Part shown: positions 1-11,239 of the stretch, in pieces | Layout: each line of letters opens with the position of its first letter | Position numbering within the stretch: position 1 is the stretch's first letter | Origin: Thinopyrum elongatum | Taxonomy: Eukaryota; Streptophyta; Magnoliopsida; Poales; Poaceae | DNA length: 64,000 bases | Assembly (NCBI GenBank): GCA_011799875.1 | Contig: CM022302.1 | Location: 518,749,229-518,813,228, forward strand | Reading direction: 5' to 3' | The notes under the pieces: generated by a model | What the model saw: only the letters and a program-made list of their open reading frames with translations | What the model was told of the DNA's origin: nothing | Databases searched by the model: none | Program-made: the position numbers and the translations under genes

Positions 1-411
1 AAGCGCCAGCCACGCCCAAGGAGGAGCCCACGGAGGCCGCATCGGAACCACCTGTCGTCTAGAGACATACGCGTGGACTAGCGTCCTACGTGAGTGGGTG
101 AGCGTGCTGCCCATCTCGATGGGCGCGACGCCGGAGCAAGTGGCGGCGTACCTCGAGCATTGGAGGCAGCATGCGCTGGCGGAGGAGCGGCTTGCCGGGG
201 AGCGGCAAATGCAGGCCGAACGCGAGGAGGAGGGGCGGCATGCCGTGGGCACTGGAGGAAGATGATGAGTGCTGGGAGCAGCAGGAGGAGGAGCGCGCGG
301 GCAGCGCAGCTGACGACGAAGGAGGCGGCGTGGCAGCAGGCCTTCCAGTGGGCTGTGCCGCCACCGGACTTCGTCGACCTCACTAGCTCTGAGGATGAGG
401 GCGACGCCTAG
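1..411 (+). pseudogene. C-terminal remnant of a transposon-associated hypothetical protein
   Basis: Three reading frames must be stitched together to follow a plausible protein. One frame gives a Glu/Arg-rich helix (ATPEQVAAYLEHWRQHALAE, about 140-200) that runs into a double stop near 260. Another frame supplies the acidic stretch EEDDE. The third gives the C-terminus AWQQAFQWAVPPPDFVDLTS followed by EDEGDA and a stop at 409-411. The change of frame inside one continuous composition indicates at least two indels, so this is a dead copy. I do not know a biochemical function. Similar endings (hydrophobic patch, FVDLTS, acidic tail) occur in proteins encoded by grass DNA transposons, but that link is from general memory and not tested. 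Confidence 0.4.
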
Positions 412-711
412 GGCGGCGTGCTGGGCGGCTGGGAGGCGCCTTTTTTAAAAGTTTTTAAATTTATGTTTAAATGGACTTTGGCCGGCGGTTGACGGCCTGT
501 TTTATTATTTAATTATGCTTAACTTATTTGCATGCTTCAAATTTTATGGGTATTTTAGTTTTTTTAATAAGCACGTGGCGTCGTCCACGTTGGGCGCATC
601 GGCTGATCCAAACCAAAAAGTGGACATGCCTGTCCACTCGGTCGATCCAAACAGACAAAAAACAGAAAAAATCCGTGTCCGTTTGTGTAGTCGCATTGGA
701 GTTGCCCTGAG
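1..711 (+). mobile_element. Terminal segment of a decayed DNA transposon
   Basis: This stretch holds the last part of a degenerate coding region (to 411), an AT-rich 3' flank, and from about 586 a run that repeats the themes 'gatccaaac', 'gtccgt' and ends near 711 with 'ttggagttgccctgag'. I know this type of ending from grass DNA transposons whose termini read 'ctcagggcaactccaac' on the other strand. The left end lies outside the window, so the terminal inverted repeats cannot be paired and the superfamily (Harbinger or Mutator) is not settled. Confidence 0.45.
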
Positions 712-802
712 GTTTCATCTTATTTTCATAGAGAAAATGAGCTGAGCTGGACTGATGTTTCATTAACGAAGGTTATTTCTCACAAGAGTGTGCGATACTT
801 TA

Positions 803-839
803 GGGTGGGGGGGGGGGGGGGGGAGGGGGGGGGGGGGGG
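803..839. repeat. Poly-G tract (about 37 nt, nearly pure)
   Basis: From 803 to 839 the sequence is almost all G, interrupted by one T and one A. It lies directly beside the 3' end of the LINE remnant, which on its own strand would therefore end in poly-C. A tract like this can form G-quadruplexes and is prone to length errors in sequencing, so its exact length is uncertain. Confidence 0.9.
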
Positions 840-913
840 AGAAGGAGCGTGTAAAGAAAAACTACAACACCTAGAAGAAACCTCTATCCTACCGTGAAAC
901 TACCTAGGAGGTA

Positions 914-1560
914 TCACTCTCGCCTCGCCCACCCTAACAACATCTCGAAAAGATTTCCGAGTTCTCCTTTTATCAAGTGGACATGTTGCCATGTTCTGCC
1001 TTCGGCCGCTATTCCCACGGCCACCACTCCAAGAGAAGGAGTTGCGCCATCAAAGACAATCACATTCCTATGCTTCCATAGCTCCCAAAGTACTAGGGTG
1101 AAAATGGCCCGAAGTTCCTTTGGCTTGCATGCCGCGGCCGTTCTCTCCACACACCAGTTCTTCAGAGTGTTGTCCACCGTGGTGCCCATTCATGTTTGCC
1201 AAGAGCCGAGCACAAGGCCCTCCATATGGTCCTAGCGAACATGTCAGTAGTAAGTGGTCAATATATTGTTTCCTCCTCTTGCTCGCAGAAAGGACAGGCA
1301 TCCTGATATGAAGCCTCGTCGGGCAAGGCGATCCGACGTCCAACATCTATTGTTCATTGCGAGCGACATGAAGAACCAGCATTGTAATGGGGCCCTTCAT
1401 CTCCACATGAAATCCGCGGTTGGCACCACCTCTCTTCGTGCAAACTTGGCAGCATAAGCGGATCTAACCGAGAACTGTCGATCCCCTTCCCATGACCAAA
1501 CAATTGTGCTGTGACTCCTTCTATTTCAGCTGTTCCTACCCGCTGCCAGACTGCCATGAA
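914..1560 (-). pseudogene. 3' end of LINE ORF2 (zf-RVT region), degenerate
   Basis: Reading the minus strand from 1560 down, the frames give FSVRSAYAAKFARREVVPTA, then NNRCWTSDRLARRGF, then IDHLLLTCS, then FTLVLWELWKHRNVIVFDG and a stop at 914-916. This order is the C-terminal part of plant L1-type LINE ORF2, the zinc-binding region after reverse transcriptase (zf-RVT, PF13966) and its tail. Two or more frameshifts around 1190-1400 break it. The endonuclease and reverse transcriptase domains are missing: above 1560 nothing further can be recognised, so this is a 5'-truncated or decayed copy. The 3' flank runs into a poly-G tract rather than a clear poly-A tail, and no target-site duplication was found. 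Confidence 0.82.
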
Positions 1561-2832
1561 ACCTAGGAGTAATTTTGAATGAACTGTATAGTGGGAGAGC
1601 AGTAATTGTTAGGGACAAACAAAACAGTGGATCAACGTATTCTCAATGTTTGATTTTTGTGTTTTCATTACTTCAATCGGTAAGCAGTGTCAAATCATTT
1701 GGCAAAACTTTCAACTGAGCGAAATCACATAAAAAAACTTAGGAGCAACATGAATGACACAAGTTACCGATTCACCACGGTGAATTCAACATTTTAGTCA
1801 CCTCTCCACCATCATGCAGCTGTGATGCGACGGCCCGATAGATCCGTACGTGTGTTCTATGGATCCTCGATCTCTTTTCTCCTTATTATACAAGCCAGGT
1901 CTTTCTGGCCGTGGCGGGGGTCCATTGCCGGCCGGACCGCGGGGACGCCACTTAGGCACCTTCTCAGCAAGTGTGCTTCACATGCTTAATCATTGTGATG
2001 CAGAATGGCGAATGCCATGGCAGCGACAGGTGAAAAATCTAGAGTGGTGCGATTGTATACTACAGTATACTATTAGAGTGGCCGTGCGTTGCGACGGGCT
2101 TTTGAAATAGTTTGCAAGAGTTACATGTTAAATTTCACATGTACAAACAATATAACACAAACACAATTATTGAATAATTGAAGTCCATTTTTGCAATGTA
2201 AATTGATAACAAAAAGAAAGATTAACGACATGTCCATGTAACAAACTGAGCGATGCTCGAACTAAACATCTATTACAAAACTATCAATATCTAGATGATG
2301 CGCTTAAGAATTTCTTTCACAATATTAGGAAAGTTGTCTTTAGCTTTATTCCCACGATGTTTTAGCAAGTATAATAAAAACTGCTTCCTCAACTTATACC
2401 CATCCTGCACAAACAAATATATGTAGTTAGTATGAAAAGTTCACGCCGAAGGTCTTAAAACATGTAACGGACAATACTCACCGCGCAAACCGGCTTGACC
2501 AATTCTTTACCGTTCCACCAGAGCAACTTATGATTGGTTTGAGGAACCGCTGAATGAAATTGTAAATTTCCTCACAGACGATGTATCTATTTTATCTAAT
2601 AATGAATAAAGTGGGTGGTGTTTTGTTTAAAAAAAAAGCTCCCACTGCCCCTAAGCTCATCGAACTGATTCCATTTCCTTGCTTTTATTAAGCCTCTTAC
2701 TACCTCATCCACAATAGTCTCAAACCTAGGGAGAGGAAGGACCTGATATCTGGTTTTTAAGACCATCATCATCAGAACACACATCAACATTGTGGTTGTC
2801 GTTGGACCAGCACCTCACCGCCCTCCTCGCAG
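1561..2832. other. No gene recognised
   Basis: This AT-rich stretch has only short open frames without family resemblance. Around 2050-2110 there is 'gtggccgtgcgttgcgacgg', a motif that recurs in grass repeats, so part of this may be old transposon sequence. No boundaries or duplications could be found. Confidence 0.5.
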
Positions 2833-3081
2833 ATGAAGTTGCAGGTCGATCATAAGAACATGAAAGGTAGAACATACTCATTAGTGGGTAGAGATGAAAT
2901 TGTTGAGGTCAACCAAACAGTCTTACAAACAAATCCACGGTTCGGTCACAACGGGGTTTACGTGAAAGAGTTGTTAGTGTATGCATGTCAATTAAATCAG
3001 AAAATGATAAATCAAGTAAAAGAAAACAAAAAAATTCTCAATTGGAGAGAATCCATAAATACAATGGGCGTGTATCCATGA
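2833..3081 (+). CDS. Small hypothetical ORF, 82 codons
   Basis: This ATG-to-stop frame encodes a basic 82-residue peptide (begins MKLQVDHKNM, ends NTMGVYP) with no motif that I recognise. It follows a purine-rich AT-rich region and has no evident TATA box or splice sites. The composition is protein-like (Lys, Asn and Val rich) rather than low-complexity, so it could be an exon fragment of a transposon or gene, but it could equally be a chance ORF. No function is proposed. Confidence 0.15.
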   Translation: MKLQVDHKNMKGRTYSLVGRDEIVEVNQTVLQTNPRFGHNGVYVKELLVYACQLNQKMINQVKENKKILNWRESINTMGVYP

Positions 3082-3233
3082 GCCCCAAAATGGAGACAGG
3101 TTATTCTCTTTTATTCTCATATATCATTTTCAACCTTTAATATTTCTTTGTTGTGCAAATATTCATGTAGAATGTTATCATGTAGCCACGATGAACCCAG
3201 CAGTTCACCAATATTATAAAAAAGTAGCCATTA

Positions 3234-3312
3234 CTCCCTCCGTATAAAAAATATAAGACCTTTTATAGGCTAGTTTAGCCTAAAAAATGTCTTATATTTG
3301 GTACAGAGGTAG
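3234..3312. mobile_element. Stowaway-type MITE (Tc1/mariner-derived), 79 bp
   Basis: The left end is TA followed by CTCCCTCCGT at 3232-3243, and the right end is the degenerate mirror ACAGAGGTAG at 3303-3312. The interior contains ATATAAGACCTTTTATAGGC and, inverted, AAAAAATGTCTTATATTTGG, so the whole folds into a hairpin. CTCCCTCCGT ends with TA target duplication are diagnostic of Stowaway MITEs in grasses. The right-hand TA has mutated to TG. Confidence 0.88.
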
Positions 3313-6300
3313 TGGTTGTTATGCTTCTCCACCTGATGGACAGAACTACAGAACTATAGTACAAAACTACTGATGGAACCAAAACCATAAAGAATAGGAT
3401 AAGCATCTCTAAACTCTATAAGATCATAAGTTATACGATTTTTCAATAAAAGGATAAAATACTAAAATTTATCCGTCCATACATGTTCCAAGTTTTACCT
3501 GAATTAGAAACATGTTTTCAGATTGGTACTGCTCCTAAGGTAAACAAAATAGCTATAGGTCTTGTACTTACACATGATCTCTTGGAGTGCCTCTCCATAT
3601 TAATTTATGTCGAGACGTACAGAGTGACATAAGGAACAACATCAAATCGAGCAAGATAGCTGTGATGAGCTCTCTGAAAGCGGGAGCATCTATTGTTCTG
3701 CAAGACAATACTACATGCCATTGTTTCAAGCTTGTAAGAAAAAACTGAAACTGAACTTTAGATTTCACTTCCCAGTTGCAAAAGTATCCATTAACTCTGT
3801 TAGACATATATGTAGACATTAATCTGATCTAGCACCTCAAAATATTGTCGTATACACCCCCAAAAATCCATCTTGTTGGACATTAATGTGATCCAGCACA
3901 TATGCACAGGTATGACTAACAATCTTTTTCTCATGATTATCATCACATATATTTCCTTGCATAACATCACAACAAATTAGGATCTACGCCGGTAACAGGA
4001 TGACAGAGCTATCCATTCTACAAGGAAGGGCATTACAAGCAAACATAAGAAACTTGGATCTGCACATAACGATAAAAAAAATAACCATGTATGAGCAGAA
4101 GGGCGAACGAAATATTGCTGCATAGAGCATACCTGCTCCTCGTAGTCGAGGCTCTCGACGGCGCCAACGGAGGTGGAGGCTGGTGGGGCGTTTTGGTAAT
4201 GGCGTAGAGCTTTTGGTAGTGGGGAGAAGCGACCACGGCAGTAGCGACATCTAACCAATTTTTATGATCAAATCAATCATAGGTGGAGGCTTTTCGGTGT
4301 GCCAAAAACCTGTGTATCAAAATAAAAATACAGTAAAGATGAACTCCAGTTTTTTCTGATCAAACCAGGCATAAACCTGTTGAAAAACAACCTTCTCGCT
4401 GTCAGCAGGAAATCGGTGATAGTGCAAGACAAGCGCATAGCTACACCATATATACCAAGCAAGCAACATCGGGGGGGGGGGGGGGGGGGGGGGGGACGCA
4501 TCAGTGTTGAATAAGCTTGCACGCGGCACACTTGCTGTTGGGGCGCTGCACTGGCGCAACACCTTGGCTGAGCCACCCCCTGTGCATGCGCAATGGTCTG
4601 CTGGCAATTCACCTCCGGCAACATCGCGTAGGCGGCGTGGTTGTGGTGATGGTCGTTCGTGGAGGCAAATCCCACGGCGTCGATGACTGGTTTTTTGAAA
4701 GTTTAATATGACAAACCCATTGACCTTCAAACTTTTACTATATTTGAATTGACCTTCAGACTGTTCCATCATATGCTCATGTTTGAAGAAGCAAGCAACA
4801 AAGAGGCAATCAAATATTTCGTGTTCAATATGACAATAACTAATAACGAAAATGAGATTCCTACCATAAAAAACTTTACCATGAAAGATTGGAGAAAACT
4901 TATGGGATTATTATGCAGTTAGACTAAGAAATTATTTCCTGGGATTATGCAATCAGATCAAGCAACGAGAAAAATAGCAAGAAAGGGGCCTCACAGTTCT
5001 TTCCGTGCTACGTCATCCAGGGTTGTGGTTATCGGTGAAGAAGAACACAGCTTCCCTGAGTGGCGCACTCGCGGACGACCCTAAGATGGCTCTCGCAGCC
5101 TACGCTGTCGTCATCGCCGGGAATAAGGCGTCACAGACACGTAGGCAGGACGGCCGACCAACATCGATCCACCAGCGACCATAGTCCTCACTGTCGACCT
5201 CGCTGGACGTGCACTCCAACACAAGGAGGGCATTCGCGCCGTGGAGTTGGCCATGGCCACCTCCTTGTCCTGGCGGCCTGCAAGAGGTAGAAGAAATTTT
5301 GCGTCAATATCTGATTGTCAAAACTGAAATACCAATATGTTGAATTCCTACACACAAGCATTCAACAGTTTTCTGTGGACAAATAGACCTTCCCAAACCA
5401 ACCTACACCCTTTTGCACAACCCTATGAGCCTTAAGCCCTGACCAACCAATGACCAATCATGCACTTAATCAACCACATTATAAATGAGCGAAAGGGAGT
5501 GTACATTTGTCAGAACAAAGGGAAACCAAATCCAACAACACCCAAAAGAGTACAATTTTATGGAAAAGAAGAGAAAACAATTCCATATCATCTGCATGAA
5601 TTCACATGAGTTGCAACAGGCCAGGTTGCTCCCCTTTAATAGTGAGCATGGTCTGTAGACAGAGAAGAAGATGTCAACAAACAAAGTAATACCAACATGC
5701 AGACCTGTTTAGGAAGACGCATTCACCCGAGGGAACAAAAGAACGTCTTGAGAATAAAGAACTCGCATTGTTGAAGCAGATTTCAACCAACAATAGTGAA
5801 AAAACAGAACAGTTGTAGACACACAATTAATAACTGTTAAACTTGCACATTGTGTAGTAAATAGATGTTATGCTAAGTTTTGTAACTTCCTCTCATTTTA
5901 TCAACATTACAATCTGACAATATATCTGATAGTACATATATGCTTATGTACACAAGCTATGAGGCACAAAACTTCTTAGAAATAATGCAAACGCTATACT
6001 CAAAATAGTTGAAGCATGAGTAAAATCTAAGACCTACCTTTAAGGCTGATTTTGGCTCAAAATTACCTGTCTGGACATCACATCCAGCTAGCCTCCAAAA
6101 TACCACAATGATGAAAAATCCACAATGCTTTGCCCCGTAGAGATAACATATATGTTCCCATGCTGTACACACGTTGAAATGCAAAATGTATTGGGTTGAA
6201 TCAGTAGCGTCAACAGCAACAAGAAGTTGTTCCTTTCGATTTCCTCACTTCTTCCATCACTACTCACCCTCCCACTCCTGTTCTGAATCCTGCACAAATG

Positions 6301-8041
6301 GCACACAAGATCAGCCCAAGATGTTCATGCCACCGATCCCATGCTTTTCAACTAAATTGCGCTAGCTCTAGCATGACCACTTCTGCTTTTTCTAAAAACA
6401 CCCCACAGATACCTGATCGCACTTTCACAAAGTATAAATTAACAAGACCAGATCATGAATTAATGTATAATGAAAAATTCTTTTGAGTGAGTTTCCCGTG
6501 GGCATCTGGTGGTGGTCGAAGGCCATGCACCCAAGGACACGACCATCCTGATGGGCAACTTAAACGCGGCAAGCACCAAGCCAAGGTCCAAAACAAACTT
6601 GTCCTTCACATGTGGCACATATAAGCCCCACGAATCCTCACAGTGAGATGTAGGAGGCACCTAGTTGAAGAAGCTGATCTTTCCTTGCACCTCACATGGT
6701 CGTGGCCGTTGAATTGTTCTACACCCAGTGCCGCACGCACACGCCCCATCACCAACCTGATTTCTTTCCTCATGTTCGTGTTCCCATGTAGGATGTGAAA
6801 AGCATGATGCCCGCCTTCCTCTCCCTGCTCCTCGTCGTCTCAGGCATGAGGCCCGCCTTCATCTCCCTATCTCATCATTTCAGGCATGAGGCCCACCGTC
6901 CTCTCCTTTCTTGTTCTTGAGGCAGGTGGCAGTCCCTTCGATGCAAAGTGATGGAACTTGATCTTGTCTTCGCCATGCTTTTAGGGGATCGGAATCTCAT
7001 CAGACTTCTAACAACGATCCTCTTTGAAAAGAAATATGTTAATAGATATTGGAACAACGTTTTGACAACATGAGGTTTGTTATCCTGCACCAATCTTTGA
7101 AATGAATAAATGTTAGCAATTATACCAACACCGGAAGATGAACAACACTACTGGTCTCTCCATCACATACATCGATAAATTCTAGTCTCTAACAATCTAG
7201 AATAGCAGCGGTCTATGGTACACGATAATTAACAGTTTAACACTACTCAATAAAACATAAAACTTGGTAGTGATTATGAATGTACGAAAGAATGACTCTT
7301 TGCCAAATAGTAAAGATGAGAGAAGTAACACAAGACAGTGAAACTTACACAGTAATACTTCACCATGGTTTTGACTACCCCTAAATATCAGGTGAATCAT
7401 GTCTCCAATCGTTTTCAATCTAGACAGAGTGGACTTTGTCTTAACACCCGCTTTAGCTTCACAACGAAATTCCTGAATATGTAGGAATAAAACAACAAAG
7501 CTCAGTACTTTGCAAAAACCATGAAAATCTATAGAAAGTCCATTGTGTTCAACTGAAAAATAACACATGAGTATAGAAAGAACTATATGTTTGATAATAA
7601 CTAATCCAAAAGAAACCCGAGTGCATTCAATTGGAAAAAAGAATGAAATAGAAAAACTATTAACTTCTTTGATTAGTAGAGAAGCACTATAGAAAAACTA
7701 TTAACTATCAATATTTAAATAAGCTTTTTGGATATTTGAGACATGATATTCAGTACAGAGAGGTGGACATGGCTGAGGTGATGACGCAGGTGGCGTTCGT
7801 CTCACCGTTTCTTACATAACTCAGTAGTGAAGCATTATCATCAGTCCAGAGAGGCGGACATGGCCAAGTCAAGGTCGTGTCTGTCTCACTGTCACGGGCT
7901 CACGGTCGTCCCCAACTACAAGAACAACAAACAACACATCAATTCACATTACTACTTTGCTTGTCAAATTACAGGGTCATGATATTTTCAGTTAGCAATT
8001 CAGTGGATAGGCTGCCAAGGTCTACTCAATCTAAAGTTTAC
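3313..8041. other. Long stretch without a confident gene
   Basis: Only short frames are open here. On the minus strand a frame from about 4258 ends ASTSVGAVESLDYEEQ directly before a GT (about 4132), which looks like an exon-donor junction, but no matching exon was found. Another minus frame near 7385-7480 (CEAKAGVKTKSTLSRLKTIG) is protein-like and also unassigned. At 7752-7900 two imperfect copies of 'cagagaggyggacatggc' lie about 90 bp apart. The 3' exons expected for the UVRAG-like gene at 8042-9165 were looked for here on the minus strand and not seen. Confidence 0.45.
4471..4495. repeat. Poly-G tract, 25 nt
   Basis: There are twenty-five consecutive G residues. The neighbouring long minus-strand frames encode poly-Pro only because of this tract and should not be taken as proteins. 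Confidence 0.95.
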
Positions 8042-9165
8042 CAAGCACAGCTGCTGACCTTTGAAGCTCCTTGTGACTGTAAGTCCGCTGCTTTGTCCTG
8101 GGCTTTCCAATTTGCCAACCAAAAAATGTCAAAGGACCAACATGTGGAGATTTGATAACGCCGAGCAAATGCATTCCATTTCCATTCTCTTGCGGAAGTG
8201 CCCCATTCTCTTCCGAAGGTGTTCGACGCTCTCTTGAAAATGCGGTGTCATTTGATCATAAATGGCTACAGAAAGTCATACAAGGATTGATTGTGTTTTC
8301 GATTAGTTCTTGTATAAAAAACAGAGCAAAAATAATCATGTGACAACATGATTGTTATTGCTTATATGGGCCTATGGGGCATACACACACGCTAAAATCA
8401 TGCACATCCTATCAAGCATCGTTGCTCAGGGGAGGCACATGAGTACTGAATTCTCACCATTGGTACGGGAATGGTGGTTCTCTGCAACCGGCAGCTCACG
8501 GAAGACCCTCACAGGGTACAGGCAGCGACCTGGGCTACCATGGACTGCTGCCTCGTCCTGAGCAGCCTCTGCAGACCCCCAAGCCGCGCCTTCTCCGCGG
8601 ATTTTAACTCTTTGGCTTCCTGCGATCAACCATGAGATGGATGGTATCGGACCAAACTCAGCCAGCCACAAGACCCAACGCATTCCAATCGCACATGGAG
8701 AGGACGTAACGGGCAGGTACCTGCACTTGTCTGTGCGCGGCGGCGAGGGCCCTGGAGAGTGGCAGCACCCGCTCGATCTGCGCCTGCATCTGCTCCTTGC
8801 GGCGCCCGACCCCCTCGGCGGCCCTCCGCCTGGCGATAGCGAGGTCGTCCGCTTGCGCCCGCCGGCGCTCGAGTCGCCGCCTCAGCTCGTCCAGCGCCGT
8901 GCCCTGCCGCACCGACTCCCTCCTCACCTGCCCGAGATGGGCAAGTCAAATCAAGCCCATGACAAAAAAAGGGGGGCGGCAAGCAAAGCATTCGCACCTC
9001 GAGCGCGGCCTCGAGGCGGCGGGCCAGGTGTGCCCGTTCCTCCGGCGATGTAGAGGAGGGTGGAGGTGGCTGAGCGGGTGATAGTGGAAGGCGGGGGGCG
9101 GCGGCGGCGGAGTGGGGAGATTGGGGCGGCGGCGGCGGAGCGGGGAGATTGGGGCGGCGCTGCAT
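8042..9165 (-). pseudogene. UVRAG/VPS38-like (Atg14/UVRAG family) gene, 5' exons only, frameshifted
   Basis: Members of this family are regulatory subunits of the Vps34 PI3-kinase complex, in autophagy and endosomal traffic. Four exons with GT-AG junctions can be read. Exon 1 is 8998-9165 (ATG at 9163-9165, 56 codons, Pro-rich then AHLARRLEAALE). Exon 2 is 8721-8927 (69 codons, Arg/Glu-rich coiled coil ending LAAAHRQVQ). Exon 3 is 8458-8619 (EAKELKSAEKARLGGLQRLL, later YPVRVFRELP). Exon 4 is 8042-8230 (VIKSPHVGPLTFFGWQIGK, then SYSHKELQ-like YSHKELQRSAAVLG). Phases agree across introns except inside exon 3, where one base is missing near 8518-8524 in front of YPVRVF, shifting the frame. The next family block (membrane-binding part beginning after AVLG) was not found downstream. 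The coiled coil plus FFGWQIGK block makes the family call good; VPS38 versus ATG14 orthology is inference. Confidence 0.78.
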
Positions 9166-9861
9166 CGCTAGACGAGGGAGATAGGGCGGCCGCATCGAGA
9201 TCGGGTGGATCGAGAGACGGATGGGGGCGTATTTTTCGTTTTGCACGGGGTGGTGGGAGGTGGACAAAAAATAACCGACGAAAAAAAACCAGACGGAAGT
9301 GGTGGGACGAAAATTAACCGACGGAGACTATCAACTGACACATTAGAAGTAGAGATGAAAAAGACTTGGCTCCGCGCAAGTCGTCGGGAGAAGCTGCTGA
9401 GCCTCCATCATAAAAAGTCTGACGGAGCCGTCGAGGAAGGGAAGAAGCAAGGTGCCAACGAGCAAGTCTTCCTCCGGTCAACTAGGGGCGCCGCAGTTGA
9501 ATGCAGGTTTTATATCCAGGAAAAAACCATTTGCATCCGACAGAGCCGGTTGTGACGTGATGTGTGCTCATGGTGAGTACGTCAGTGCAACTCGTCATGA
9601 AATTGCGTCGAGTGAGCATCCTAAGCAGACATTCTTCCTCGACCGGTCGATCAATCTAAAAGAACACGGTTTGGCCCTGTGACATCCGCAGAACTGGCCG
9701 CTTCTGGTTCGGCCCAACACAAGCAAAGCGTGCGTGGTGCGCAGTCTGTGGGTCGAGTGACTGAACATTGGAGTTGTGGCAACACGCACTTTCCCTTTCC
9801 AATAGTTGCCAAACGTACTTCCGTAAAAAAAAAGGGGTTGCCGGTTGCCGAGCGTACTTGT
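9166..9861. other. Upstream flank of the UVRAG-like fragment; no gene recognised
   Basis: On the minus strand this is where the 5' UTR and promoter of the UVRAG-like gene should lie. It is GC-rich next to the ATG with short GGCGGCGG runs (9098-9150), then becomes AT-rich with the repeated theme 'accgacg' at about 9280-9325, which looks like a decayed MITE. No clear TATA box was found at a convincing distance, and the plus-strand frames here are not credible proteins. Confidence 0.4.
9847..9861. repeat. Left copy of 15-bp target-site duplication
   Basis: GCCGAGCGTACTTGT pairs with 12924-12938 (one mismatch), flanking the retroposon. Confidence 0.65.
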
Positions 9862-11239
9862 TTTTTCGATAAACGGAATATATTAATATCGTGATGATAC
9901 CAAATACTCCCAACCTCTGCACCAATAAGATGTCCAAAGATAGGATGCACACAGCCAAGAAATAAAATAAAAAAGAAAACAAAGAAAACAAAGACCCCAT
10001 CACGGTGTTGAACCACTCGCAATAGTAGCACTCTAACCACCACTGAAGACAACACCAGTACTACAAACGAGATTCTCCAAAAGCAACACCTCCAAGAAGG
10101 AAACAAAGCACACGCGTTGTCGTCGCCTGATCGAAGACCTTGGGTTTTCACCCTGAAGAAAGTCCGAGTTCCAAACAATGCCTTCAACAATGCCATTGCC
10201 AGGTACAACCAATGAAGGCCAGACCATGGATTTACACCCTGGAAATCGTGGCTCGATACTCGAGGAGCACCACCAAGAATGCAGTCCACCTATGTTGCCA
10301 CCCCCGCTTGCCAAGGCTGCTGCTGCTGCAAGTTGCCAAACACCTGACACACAAGGAGAACCTATGCCACATTGTCTTCAACACAACCAGTACCCTCTTT
10401 GCCAATACCAACCTCGGATCGCAGCCACCATGATTTCTCCACCTCTGTCAGTTTCATGAAAAATCTATATTAAAACATGTCCCATGGTACCGACAAGAAG
10501 GCGAAGCTTCGCGCCTCGCTCAAATGAAGCCACTCCGGCTGATGATAAGGGCACGAGCGACCGCATCGATTCCGCTCTAGATATCCAGTAGCGCCATGCG
10601 CCAAACTGAGGAAATCTCTGAGAGGAAGACCGGAACTCGATGGCAGCCAAATCGAGGAGGCAGACTTGAAGCAGATCGACACCATGGTGATCGAAGAACA
10701 GCAGGGCCAGATCACCTTTATTCTACAAAGCAGACCAGCAGGCCCCCACACCACCATCCGCCGCCCAGCGGGCCCGACCACCCCCGACGAAGGAGGAGGC
10801 CACCACCACCATGCCCGGGACCGCTGCCCCGGACAGTCCTCGTGCCGCGGGACTAGCCCAGGAATTCCTCCACGTGCTTTCGTTGGAGACATGGCGGTGC
10901 AGCAAGCGCAACAATGGTCACGACCCGTCTAGGCTGTACCAGATCGGGGGCTCACCACCACCAGCCGATGCTATCGTCCGTCGTCGATGATGCTCGCCGA
11001 GATCTGCTGGTCGTCGCCGTCCCACGCCACCATTGAAGCCTTGGCCGGTGCGGGCGCCGCCACCGCTGCGAGATCTACGCCGCCGCACCAGGGAGGCCCG
11101 CCGCCACGAGATCGGCGCCATCCGTGCTAGGACGTCGATCGAGGAAGCTCCGCCGCCGCGCCGCTAGGACTTTGCCCGGCGACAATGCCAGCGGCGGTGG
11201 GAGGAGGGGCGAGGATGGGGAAGGCTAGCCGGGAGTGGG

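Noticed and set aside
4277..4772. Minus-strand frames of 132 and 151 codons
   Set aside because: They are held open by the 25-nt G tract, which encodes poly-Pro in one or poly-Gly in another frame; nothing else looks like a protein.
9656..10350. Minus-strand frame of 212 codons inside the retroposon as a membrane protein
   Set aside because: The hydrophobic run is from T- and G-rich sequence, no homologue is recognised and the frame runs across the element boundary at 9862.
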